Origin: Actinomycetes bacterium
GTDB lineage: Bacteria > Actinomycetota > Acidimicrobiia > Acidimicrobiales > Ilumatobacteraceae
Direction: 5' to 3'
DNA: 52,215 nucleotides
NCBI GenBank assembly: GCA_025359865.1
Contig: JANYDH010000106.1
Location: 1-52,215 of the forward strand
Position 1 is the stretch's first letter; each line of letters opens with the position of its first letter. Under the pieces are notes generated by a model, which had not been told where the DNA came from, searched no databases, and worked only from the letters and a program-made list of their open reading frames with translations. Below are positions 31,855 through 40,800 of the stretch, piece by piece. The position numbers and the translations under genes were made by a program.

Positions 31855-33024
31855 TCAGCCCAGTCGTTCGATGATGGTGGCATTGGCCATACCGCCACCT
31901 TCACACATGGTTTGCAGCCCATACCGCCCGCCGGTGCGCTCCAACTCGTTCAGCAACGTGGTCATCAACCGTGCGCCGGAGCAACCGAGCGGGTGCCCCA
32001 GCGCAATCGCACCGCCATTGACATTGACCTTGGCCATATCGGGGTGGAGTTCCTTCTCCCACGCCAACACCACCGACGCGAACGCTTCGTTGATCTCGAC
32101 TAGATCGATGTCGTCGATGGTCAGTCCAGCCCGCTCGAGCACTTTGCGGGTCGCGGGGATCGGTGCAGTGAGCATCAGCCGCGGATCCTCACCGGCGAGC
32201 GAGAAGTTGACGAACCGTGCCCGTGGCGTGAGACCGAGCTGCTTGGCACGCTCCTCGCTCATGATCAGGATCGCCGCAGCACCGTCGGTGATCTGCGACG
32301 AGTTACCGGCTGTGACTCGCCCGCCATCTTCTTCCGGGCGGAACACCGGCTTGAGCTTGCCGAGCGATTCCATCGTGGTGTCACGCAGGCCTTCGTCGGT
32401 GCCCATCATGTTTCCCTCGGCATCGAGCACCGGCATGATCTCGCGTGCGAAGCGACCCTCGTCGGTCGCGCGACGGGCAAACATCTGGCTGCGGACACCG
32501 AACTGATCCATGTCGTCACGTGACACGTTCCACTTGTCGGCGATCATCTCGGCGGAGATGCCCTGCGGCACGAGGCCGCCGACCGACGCGTAACGGGCAC
32601 CGATTGCGGGACCGAACGGGAAGCCGAACTTGCCGTCTGCCATCGACGAGCCCATCGGCACCCGGGTCATCACCTCGACACCGGCAGCGATCACCACGTC
32701 GTAAGCCCCGGCGATGACGCCCTGGGCCGCGAAGTGGGCCGACTGCTGGCTAGAGCCGCACTGCCGATCGATGGTGGTGCCAGGAACGGTCTCTGGCCAG
32801 CCGGCGGCCAGCACTGCGTTGCGACCAATGTTCACACCTTGTTCGCCGACCTGCATCACGCAGCCCATGATTACGTCCTCAACCAGGCCTGGGTCGATAC
32901 CGGTACGGGCAACAACTGCTTTCAGCGTCTCGGCTGCGAGATCGACGGGGTGCCAATCCTTCAACTTGCCGTTGCGGCGACCGAGTGGCGTGCGGATTGC
33001 GTCGACGATCACGGCGGTGGTCAT
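31855..33024 (-). CDS. Acetyl-CoA acyltransferase (thiolase)
   Basis: 389 residues, thiolase superfamily. Catalytic Cys89 in DRQCGSSQQ, GGAIALGHPLGCSGAR with His344, and Cys374 in MCEGGGMANA. Typical acetyl-CoA acetyltransferase length; it either condenses two acyl-CoAs or cleaves 3-ketoacyl-CoA in beta-oxidation. GAGGAG precedes the ATG at 33024, which also opens the family N-terminus (TTAVIVDAIRTPLGRRNG); the longer frame upstream was rejected. Divergent from an acyl-CoA synthetase, which fits fatty-acid metabolism. Confidence 0.93.
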   Translation of the reverse strand: MTTAVIVDAIRTPLGRRNGKLKDWHPVDLAAETLKAVVARTGIDPGLVEDVIMGCVMQVGEQGVNIGRNAVLAAGWPETVPGTTIDRQCGSSQQSAHFAAQGVIAGAYDVVIAAGVEVMTRVPMGSSMADGKFGFPFGPAIGARYASVGGLVPQGISAEMIADKWNVSRDDMDQFGVRSQMFARRATDEGRFAREIMPVLDAEGNMMGTDEGLRDTTMESLGKLKPVFRPEEDGGRVTAGNSSQITDGAAAILIMSEERAKQLGLTPRARFVNFSLAGEDPRLMLTAPIPATRKVLERAGLTIDDIDLVEINEAFASVVLAWEKELHPDMAKVNVNGGAIALGHPLGCSGARLMTTLLNELERTGGRYGLQTMCEGGGMANATIIERLG

Positions 33025-33166
33025 GGGGTTGCTCCTCGAGAAGTTGATCCTGATAGATCGGAATTGCCGGAACGCTTGCCGGCTGCAGCATCGTCGTCCC
33101 AAAACACGACGACGAGTTGCGGATATTCGGCCCATGGACGACAGTACTGTTACATGGGAGAATGAG

Positions 33167-33190
33167 ACGCAGCGGGGGGGGCCGCTGCGT
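33167..33190 (+). promoter_or_regulatory. GC hairpin in the leader of the acyl-CoA synthetase gene
   Basis: ACGCAGCGG (33167-33175) and CCGCTGCGT (33182-33190) form a perfect 9-bp stem around a six-G loop. The structure ends 4 bp before the GAGGAG ribosome-binding site (33195-33200) of the gene at 33207. It could block ribosome access or be a regulator site. Confidence 0.5.
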
Positions 33191-33206
33191 GCCTGAGGAG
33201 ATCGCC

Positions 33207-35030
33207 ATGTCGAGCACCAGTATTCACGAGATCGATGCAATCGTTGCCGGAGCTACCGCCCCGAAATGCTTTGTCGAACTGCTCGACGCGAATCCAGAAG
33301 CCCCGGCCTTGAGTTCGATGCGCGACGACGTTCCAGATTCTTGGAACACGTGGACGGTCACACAGTTCGCAGAGCGCGCCGCCATGGCAGCTGCCGGGCT
33401 GCAGAGCTGCGGCGTTCACCCCGGCGAACGAGTACTGCTGATGATGCGTAACCGACCGGATTTCCACTGGTTCGACCTCGCCACGCAACTCTTGCGGGCA
33501 ACGCCGGTGAGCATCTACAACTCCTCGTCCGCCGAGGAGATCGAGTATCTCGCGGGCGATGCCGGAGCCGAAATCGCGATCGTCGAAGATGTTGGATTCA
33601 TGGACCGAATCCTGCAGGTCCGTCACAATCTCCCAGCGCTTCGGCATCTGTTCGTGATCGATGCTCCTGCCGGGGGTTTGCCCGACGGCGTGCGCGCCGC
33701 GTCGGAACTGTTCCAACACGGCACAGCCGATCTACGAGCATTGGCAGCTGCTACCGAGCCATCCGATATGGCGACACTCATCTATACCAGCGGCACCACC
33801 GGCCCGCCCAAGGGCGTGATGATCAGCCAGCACAACGTGGTGTACACCATCGAGCAGTTGCGACGCTGCATCGACTTCGACACGTTCGTGGGCAAGCGTG
33901 CCGTCAGCTATCTGCCAATGGCCCACATCGCCGAGCGGATGTTGAGCCACTACCAAGCGATCATCTTGGGATACGACGTGTACTGCTGCCCAGACTTGAG
34001 CCAGCTGTCTTCCTACCTGAAGGCGGTGCGCCCGGAGATCCTGTTCGGGGTGCCCCGGGTGTGGGAGAAGATCTACAACGGTGTCAATGGTGCCTTGTCG
34101 CTGGACCCCGAGAACAAAGCGAGGTTCGATGACGGGCTGGTAACTGCACTGGCGATCAAGGAAGCCGAACGCCGAGGCACGGCGACCAAAGAACAACTCG
34201 ACACGTGGGCGTTTCTCGATGCAGTTGCGTTTGCGCCGGTACGAGCCCTCGTCGGCCTCGATGCCGTGCAGGTCGGCGTCACCGGCGCAGCACCGATTCC
34301 GCGTCCGGTCCTCGAGTGGTTCAACGCTATTGGCATACCGCTGAGCGAGATCTATGGGATGAGCGAATCCAGCGGACCGATGACGTGGAGCCCCAATTCC
34401 AATCGCCCCGGTACCGTCGGACGGTCGATCCCGGGCAGCGAATTGGCCCTCGCCCCCGACGGAGAGGTCATTTTTAGCGGTGGCAACGTTTTTCAGGGGT
34501 ACCTCGGTCAGCCCGACAAGACAGCCGAGACGGTGATCAACGGGTGGCTGCACAGCGGCGACATCGGCAAACTCGACGACGAGGGGTACCTGACGATCAT
34601 CGACCGCAAGAAGGAACTGATCATCACCTCCGGCGGCAAGAACATCAGCCCGGCAAACCTCGAAGCTGCCCTAAAAGGGATCGCGTTGATCGGTCAGGCA
34701 GCGGCGATCGGAGACAACCGCAGGTTCTGCTCGGCGATCCTGGTGCTCGATCCAGAGGCTGCCTCCGTGTGGGCACTCGTTCACGGACGTGCTGGCGCAA
34801 CCCCGACCGAATTGGCCACCGACCCGACTGTGCTGGCCGAGGTACAAGACGGCGTGGACAAGGTCAACCAACAGTTTGCGAAGGTGGAGCAGATCAAGAA
34901 GTTCACACTCATCGGCCAGGAGTGGCTACCGGACAGTGACGTGCTGACGCCCACCTCGAAGCTCAAGCGGCGCGGCGTCAATGCGCGTTACGCGGTCGAG
35001 ATCGAAGCGATGTACAAGGGACTCGACTGA
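33207..35030 (+). CDS. Long-chain acyl-CoA synthetase / AMP-dependent ligase (FadD-like)
   Basis: 607 residues. Activates fatty acids through an acyl-adenylate. Core motifs: LIYTSGTTGPPKGVMISQHN (A3), YLPMAHIAERM, a substrate-pocket motif ITGAAPI-like (VGVTGAAPIPRP), EIYGMSESSGP (A5), GWLHSGDIGKLDDEGYL (A7) and DRKKELIITSGGKNISPANL (A8, with the hinge), followed by the C-terminal Lys region. ATG 33207 follows GAGGAG by 6 nt; the longer frame upstream overlaps the divergent leader. Divergent from the thiolase gene. Confidence 0.94.
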   Translation: MSSTSIHEIDAIVAGATAPKCFVELLDANPEAPALSSMRDDVPDSWNTWTVTQFAERAAMAAAGLQSCGVHPGERVLLMMRNRPDFHWFDLATQLLRATPVSIYNSSSAEEIEYLAGDAGAEIAIVEDVGFMDRILQVRHNLPALRHLFVIDAPAGGLPDGVRAASELFQHGTADLRALAAATEPSDMATLIYTSGTTGPPKGVMISQHNVVYTIEQLRRCIDFDTFVGKRAVSYLPMAHIAERMLSHYQAIILGYDVYCCPDLSQLSSYLKAVRPEILFGVPRVWEKIYNGVNGALSLDPENKARFDDGLVTALAIKEAERRGTATKEQLDTWAFLDAVAFAPVRALVGLDAVQVGVTGAAPIPRPVLEWFNAIGIPLSEIYGMSESSGPMTWSPNSNRPGTVGRSIPGSELALAPDGEVIFSGGNVFQGYLGQPDKTAETVINGWLHSGDIGKLDDEGYLTIIDRKKELIITSGGKNISPANLEAALKGIALIGQAAAIGDNRRFCSAILVLDPEAASVWALVHGRAGATPTELATDPTVLAEVQDGVDKVNQQFAKVEQIKKFTLIGQEWLPDSDVLTPTSKLKRRGVNARYAVEIEAMYKGLD

Positions 35031-35056
35031 CGGTTGCGGGTGACTCCTTGCCCCCG

Positions 35057-35488
35057 TCACCACTTGCCGAGCACGCGTTGTAACGCACCGATGTCGGTGG
35101 TGCTGAGGTGCATCGCAAAGTGATGCTGCACGCCACGCCGGTAGACCACGTTGGCATCGCGCCACAGCAGGCGCCCACGTTTGGTGAGGGTCACGGTGAC
35201 GGCGCGACGGTCGTCACCGGAGGGTGTCGGCTTTCGCGTCACCCAGCCAGCTTCCTCGATCCGGTCGAGTCGGCGCGACAGACTGGACGGAATCTCATCA
35301 AGTACCGCACGTAGTTCATTCACGCGCAATGACCCGCCGCCACGCTGGAGCGCGGTCATCACATCGAACCAGGTAAGGGGGAGGTCGAACTGTTCGACGA
35401 GTTCGATGTCGATCGTGCGGTCGATGGAGGCGACTGCAATGCCGAGCGACCGAAACAGCGCGACTCGCTCGGCGTCGAGGCGCGGCAT
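35057..35488 (-). CDS. MarR family transcriptional regulator
   Basis: 143 residues, a full-length MarR dimeric repressor. The winged helix is clear: FDVMTALQRGGGSLRVNELR for the first helices, DEIPSSLSRRLDRIEEAGWVTRKPTPSGDDRRAV for the recognition helix and wing (Arg-rich DDRR). Likely controls neighbouring fatty-acid or aminotransferase genes. The gene is 9 bp downstream of the aminotransferase stop and probably co-transcribed with it. Ligand unknown. Confidence 0.9.
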   Translation of the reverse strand: MPRLDAERVALFRSLGIAVASIDRTIDIELVEQFDLPLTWFDVMTALQRGGGSLRVNELRAVLDEIPSSLSRRLDRIEEAGWVTRKPTPSGDDRRAVTVTLTKRGRLLWRDANVVYRRGVQHHFAMHLSTTDIGALQRVLGKW

Positions 35489-35497
35489 GCCGTACGC

Positions 35498-36733
35498 CTA
35501 GGCCGTGGCCTTGAGCGCGGCCGAGAATGCCGCGAGCGCCAGGTCGATCTCGCCTTCGGTGACCACGAGCGGCGGCATCCAGCGCAGCGTCGTGCCATAC
35601 GTGCCAGCGTTCATGAGGATCATCCGACCCTCATGAAGACAGTGCTGCTGTACAGCCGACACCCGGGCAGCATCGTGGAACTCGGTACCGATCATCAGGC
35701 CTAGGCCGCGCACCTGAGCGATCACATCGTGCTCTCGCTGAAGCTCGCGGATGCCGGCTTGCAGTTGCTCGCCTCGGGCCACCACGTTGGGCAGGAAGGA
35801 GGGTTCGCTCATGATGTCGATGGTGGCAAGTGCAGCCGCACAACCCATGGCGTTGCCGCCGTAGGTACCCCCATGGCTGCCCGTCGGCCACTTGTCGTCG
35901 AGCGCACGCGTCGTGCCGAGAGCCGCAAACGGAAAGCCGCTGGCGATGCCTTTGGCCATACAGATCACATCAGGCTCAATGTCATAGTGGTCGACTGCGA
36001 ACCATTTGCCGGTCCGTCCGAAGCCGCTTTGAACTTCATCCGCGATGAACACAATCCCATGTTGGCGACAGCGCTCGACGATGCCGCGGATGAACGCCGG
36101 CGGCGCAGGGATGTAGCCGCCCTCGCCGAGAACCGGCTCCAAGATCACGGCGGCAGTTTCGTCGGGGGCGGTAAGCGCCTTGAGCACGTGGTCGAAACCG
36201 CGGAGCGCGGCCGCCACCTCGGCGTCTTGATCGGCCGCTAGCGGGTCGGGGTATGGCGCGACGAAGACCCCTGACGGCAGTGGGGCATGGCCAGCGCGGT
36301 AGCCGGTCTTCGACGTGGTCATCGCCATCGCCAAGTGGGTGCGGCCGTGGAAGCTGCCGCTGAACACGATCGTGTGCGGGCGCTTGGTGGCCTGCTTGGC
36401 CAGCTTGATCGCCCCCTCGGTGATCTCAGCGCCGGAGTTGGCATAGAAAAACGTGTCGATGCCGTTTGGGGTGATGTCGGCTAGTTTGGCCGCCAGCGGC
36501 TCGAGTAGATCGTGCTGGTACACATTCACCTGGGCATGGATGAATCGTTGGGCCTGATCGCCGATCGCCTTCGCCACCGCTGGATGAGCGTGTCCGGTTG
36601 AGTTGACGGCAATGCCGGCCGCAAAGTCGAGGTACTCCTCGCCGTCGACGGTGGTAACCCAACTACCGTGACCGCTGGCCACTTTCAGGGGCGTGACCGA
36701 GAACCAGACGTTGGAAAGATGCGAGCCAGACAT
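35498..36733 (-). CDS. Class III aminotransferase (aspartate aminotransferase family; 4-aminobutyrate-type)
   Basis: 411 residues, PLP-dependent transaminase of class III. FYANSGAEITEGAIKLAKQ binds the phosphate, FSGSFHGRT follows, IFIADEVQ-type motif (VFIADEVQSGFGRTG) holds the Asp that contacts the PLP nitrogen, and MAKGIASGFPFAA carries the Schiff-base Lys261. Among class III enzymes it could use 4-aminobutyrate, ornithine or another omega-amine; the sequence does not choose. It starts at ATG 36733 and is upstream of the marR gene. Confidence 0.9.
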   Translation of the reverse strand: MSGSHLSNVWFSVTPLKVASGHGSWVTTVDGEEYLDFAAGIAVNSTGHAHPAVAKAIGDQAQRFIHAQVNVYQHDLLEPLAAKLADITPNGIDTFFYANSGAEITEGAIKLAKQATKRPHTIVFSGSFHGRTHLAMAMTTSKTGYRAGHAPLPSGVFVAPYPDPLAADQDAEVAAALRGFDHVLKALTAPDETAAVILEPVLGEGGYIPAPPAFIRGIVERCRQHGIVFIADEVQSGFGRTGKWFAVDHYDIEPDVICMAKGIASGFPFAALGTTRALDDKWPTGSHGGTYGGNAMGCAAALATIDIMSEPSFLPNVVARGEQLQAGIRELQREHDVIAQVRGLGLMIGTEFHDAARVSAVQQHCLHEGRMILMNAGTYGTTLRWMPPLVVTEGEIDLALAAFSAALKATA

Positions 36734-36779
36734 GGCCCCCAGCGTAGTCCGGCGTGCTGCTGCGTCTGTTCCGCCGTCC

Positions 36780-36850
36780 CCGATGGGTTACAGGCAGAAT
36801 GTCGTGACGTTTGGCGTTTGGCTGTCATTGGCAGGCTGTCGCAGAATGCT
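36780..36850 (+). repeat. Dispersed repeat, segment A alone (copy 2)
   Basis: Matches 10455-10526 in the same orientation, with about ten mismatches in 70 bp. Next to it is 118 bp without likeness, then the inverted B segment. Confidence 0.75.
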
Positions 36851-36968
36851 GTTTGGTGGTGTGGCGGGTGAGGTTGGCCGTCTGGTCGTGTTGTCGGCAA
36901 CGATGTCATGGTTGTTGCTGAACTCGTGGTTGTGCCGCACAAGTCGGCTCAACATCGGCGACTGACAG

Positions 36969-37220
36969 CCCACCCGCCGGGCCTACCCGTTGTTGCGGTG
37001 CCAAGTCGCGTCGAGTTATCGGCGCTGACGACATGTAAGTCGACGCGATCCCGCCCGCACAGCCGTCGTGGTCGCTGATCCAGACTTCCACCACGCCCGC
37101 CTGGCATGCAACGAACGTTCACGCTGCAGCGCGACCGCACGCCGGGATCGGGACCGGGTACCGCCAACCCCACCCGCATTTTGCGACAGCCTGCTGGTAA
37201 CAACCCAACGCCAAAGATCA
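36969..37220 (-). repeat. Dispersed repeat, inverted B segment with part of A (copy 2)
   Basis: Reverse complement of 10527-10809 without the 72-bp tandem unit, plus about 30 bp of segment A. Together with 36780-36850 it makes an inverted repeat of the A segment about 350 bp apart. Flanked on the right by PIN-domain debris. Confidence 0.75.
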
Positions 37221-37505
37221 GCCCTGAAGCAGGAGTGCCGGGCATGTGAGGGGTGTGGCGGTGCTCGACGAATTTGATCGTCTTGGCCACGAGTTCGTCG
37301 CCACGTGTCGGGTGTCTGCTGTGGCGATCGCTTCGGCCATCTCGAAGGCGGTGGCGAGTGCGATGCAATCCACCATGCTGACTGGGCAGGTCACCGGGTG
37401 GTACTGCTCGGAGCGCAGTTGAGCCGCAGGTGTGAGAGTGGTCGGCGGCTTCCGGACGACGCAGGTCCAGTGACTCGAACGTGTGTTCGTCCAGCTGTGT
37501 GGCAC
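37218..37505 (-). pseudogene. Remnant of a PIN-domain (VapC-like) protein, possibly with transposase tail debris
   Basis: A minus-strand frame includes PVTCPVSMVDCIALATAFEM and EAIATADTRHVA, the C-terminal half of a PIN domain: the PVSxxDC(I/V)ALATA helix with its Asp, and the (I/L)ATADxR strand with the final Asp. The N-terminal strand with the first catalytic Asp is missing. In another frame just downstream DELVAKTIKFVEHRH resembles the IS630 tail at 10.9 kb, but weakly. The pieces are in different frames and no antitoxin gene is near, so the locus is dead. Confidence 0.4.
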
Positions 37506-37525
37506 CCCTTTGCGATGATGGTCGC

Positions 37526-37702
37526 ATGAGTTCGTTTGTTGTGCCTGATGTTGAGGAGATCGGCGGGATGTCTCCGGCCGATCTTGAGGCGTGTCTACGC
37601 GTGTTCGATGGTGAGCGCCGCCGTTTGGACGCGAAGATCGCGACGTTCGTGAACCGGGTCGAGGTGACGGGCGCGTTTGTGGGTGATCATCACGGCGTCT
37701 GA
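37526..37702 (+). pseudogene. DUF222/HNH-family N-terminal fragment
   Basis: 58 codons from ATG 37526 to TGA 37700. Residues MSPADLEACLRVFDGERRRL followed by DAKIATFVNRVEVTGAF and DHH resemble the first helices of DUF222 proteins, whose next residues would be a conserved Arg-rich stretch. It then stops, and no HNH domain follows. The gene is probably a truncated copy of the family whose C-terminus is at 2-361. Confidence 0.6.
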
Positions 37703-37885
37703 GTCTTCGCGATCGTCACCCCCACCACCCCCATGGAAACGGTCGAAGAGCCTGAAGGGATCGGACGACATCCAGGTCAAGGGCGGCCACGGTCGCGACG
37801 ACGTCGACCGGGTCGTCGGATGTGCAACGGGTTGGCACAACGATCTCGGCACGATGTGGACTTGGGCGAATCCCGTGTGCCGTAG
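37703..37885. other. Spacer between DUF222 fragment and the large helicase
   Basis: 183 bp. I see no gene, terminator or clear repeat. It follows the helicase stop on the minus strand. Confidence 0.5.
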
Positions 37886-40800
37886 TTATGGCAACGTGAC
37901 GACGGAGCCGATTCGAGTCAGCGCATCGCAATCGACGGCCCTGTCGAGCACGGCAAGCAACTGGTCGTGGACGCTGACTGAAACACGGGTAGCGCCAAAG
38001 ATCCCAGCGATGTGCTTCAACAGATCAGCGGTTTCGAACTCGTGTCCCATTCGCACCACGTCGACCATCGCGTTGGCGATCTCCTCAGGCGCGACCTGGT
38101 CGATCTTACGATCGCTCCCGGGTGGTGTGCGGCGGTAGGCAGTCCATTCGTCGGGGTGGCGTTGCTCGCTCCATACGAACGTCCCAAATGGTGATGTCAC
38201 CTGCTGTGCCAACGGTACGAGCTGGGCGATCTTGTCGAGCCGTGCCCGGCGGACGGCACCGAGGCCGAACCGGGTGGCGACGATCTTGCCCAATCGGTCG
38301 ATGTGAATCGGCGCCTCGGCGATGATCGTTTCGTGGATGACCGCGATGACCGCGATGACCGCGATGACCGCACGATCCGTGGTGTCCTCTCCGAGAGCAT
38401 CGAGCACCTCTCGCTCACCGGCGAGCAGCAGCGATGCGGGGACGAAAATCGACTCCAGGCCGGCAGCAGGCGGCCGGGCGAACACCGTTGCCGACGCCCG
38501 GCCGAACACCGGCACCGGCAACGACGCCGGGGATGGCGCCGGGGATGGCGACGGGGATGGCGACGGCGGTGCGATGGTGGACGGTGATGCAGCGAATGAC
38601 GCAGCAAGCGGCGTCACATCGGGTTTGCTTACATCTGGTTCGCTTGCTGCTGGTTCGATCCCCTCTGGTTCACTTGCCGTTGGTTCGGTCGCAGCGGCGA
38701 AGACGGCTGCCTCGATATCGCCCAGCACACGTGCGGGCTCGTGCAGCCATGACGGCAACCACACCCGCAGTACGTGCTTCCAGCCCATCATCGCCAGCAC
38801 ACTCGGCGGCAACGCATCACGGTCGTAGACGGTGCTGCGTGTGGCCCACGCGGTGCCGTCGAGGAGTACCGCCACGGGCCAGTCGGCGGCACCGGCGGCA
38901 CCGACGCTGAGGTCGACGCGAAAGCTCGATAGGCCGACATTCTCTCTCACCCGGAGCCCACGGTCACGTAAGGCCTGAGCAATCTGATCACGGTGTTGAT
39001 CGCGAGGTGTAGGTGCCCGCAGCGCGAGGTCGCCTGTCTGCTTGGTGCCATCGCGGGCGATCACGAGGTATTGCTTCAACAGTTCCAGACCCCGTGAAGG
39101 CTCTGCGGCAAGGCGCATTTCCTCGGGCTGGAACGAGCAAAAGACCATGACCTCGACGCGGGCACGAGTGATGGCTACGTTGAGTCGCCGCTCGCCGCCC
39201 TGCTTGTTGAGCGGACCGAAGTTGAGTGACAGACGTCCTCGGTCGACGGTTCCGTCATCGGCATGCCCGGTGACGGGCGCAGCGAAGCCGGTGGAGAAGA
39301 TCACCACGTCGCGCTCGTCTCCCTGCACGCTTTCGAGGTTGCGCACGATCAGGCTGTTGTCGCCGTCGTCTTCGAGCAGTTCACGAATTCGCTCGCTACC
39401 GGTCTCGTCGAGTAGCCGCGTGATCAGATCGGCCTGCGGCAGGTTGAGGGTGACTACACACATGCTCAGCGAACTGGTGACAGGGTCAGCGAGTCGCCGT
39501 GAAATCTCTTGCACCACCGCCTGAGCCTCGATCAAGTTGGTCCGGATCAACTCGCGGGCCACACCGCTGCGCGCGAACTCGCCCTCGACGTGACGCCATG
39601 TGATCGGTGACGTTGCATCGTCGTGGGGAGACGGGAACGTGGTGAGCCGACCTTCGTAGAACGCGTTGTTGCTGAACGCAATCAGGCCCTCGTGGCGGCT
39701 TCGGTAATGGCACTGCAGCCATACTCGCGGCAGGTTCGACTCGACGCATTCGCTCAGGATGCTCTCGAGGTCGACGAACTCGGCCTCGTCAACGATGTCG
39801 ATGGTCTCGTCGTGCTCGCCAGAAAGGGCGGTGCCACCGAACTTGCTGGGGGGCATCTGGCGGCTGTCGCCGACAACGATCACCGACGTGGCGCGACCCA
39901 TTGCGCCGATGGCTTCCGCAACCTCGATCTGCGACGCTTCATCGAACACGACCATGTCGAAGTGAGCGGTGCCCGGTGGTAGGAACCGGGCAACGGAGTC
40001 AGGACTCATCAGAAAGCACGGCGTGAGCGTGGGCAAGATCTCGCCGTACCGCTCCATCAAGTTGCGGATGCTGAGTCGGCGGGTGGTCTTGCTCAGTTCA
40101 CGGTCCAGTTCCCCGTACTTGCCGATCCGGGCTCCAGGACGAAATGGGCGGGTCGCCACCAATCGCTGGGGGATGATCTTGCGCATCAGCGCGCGGCGCT
40201 GCGTGTCGAGACCGATGAACGAAGCGAGCCGCCGGTCGTGGGCAAGCCCGTCGAACTGGTTCAGTCGGCCCACTTCCATGCGCTCGGCAAGCGCAGCGCG
40301 CACGACACCGCGGCGGAAGCGTTCATAGCTGTGACTGACAGGGATGTCTCCCCGCAAGATGTCGTCGGCTGCAGTCAGCAGCCCGGCGTCGCGTAGTGGC
40401 TCGATCGCCTCGACGGTCTCACACCAACGGTGCAGCTTCAGATAGTTCGGGGCGTCGACGGACCAGGTTGGGGCGCTGGCGAACCAGGCCTGTACGAAGC
40501 TGCGGCCGTGCATCCATCTGGTGGCCGATCCGTTCGATGTGCCGAGCAGTTCGGCGGCCTTGGTCCACAGCGCGCTGGTGCGGTTGAACAGTTCGACCGC
40601 AACGGGAGTTGGTTGCCAGCCCATACGAACCGACGTGGCAACCGCGATGCCTTCGCGGGTCGTACTCCATGCAGCGAGTTCAGGAAGCCGTGCCATCTGT
40701 TGTCGAACGACTGCGAGATCGTCGCCTCGAAAGACGTCGAAACCGGATGGCAGTCGAATTCCGGCGAGTGCCGACAACATCGTGTGTACGTCATGTCGTG

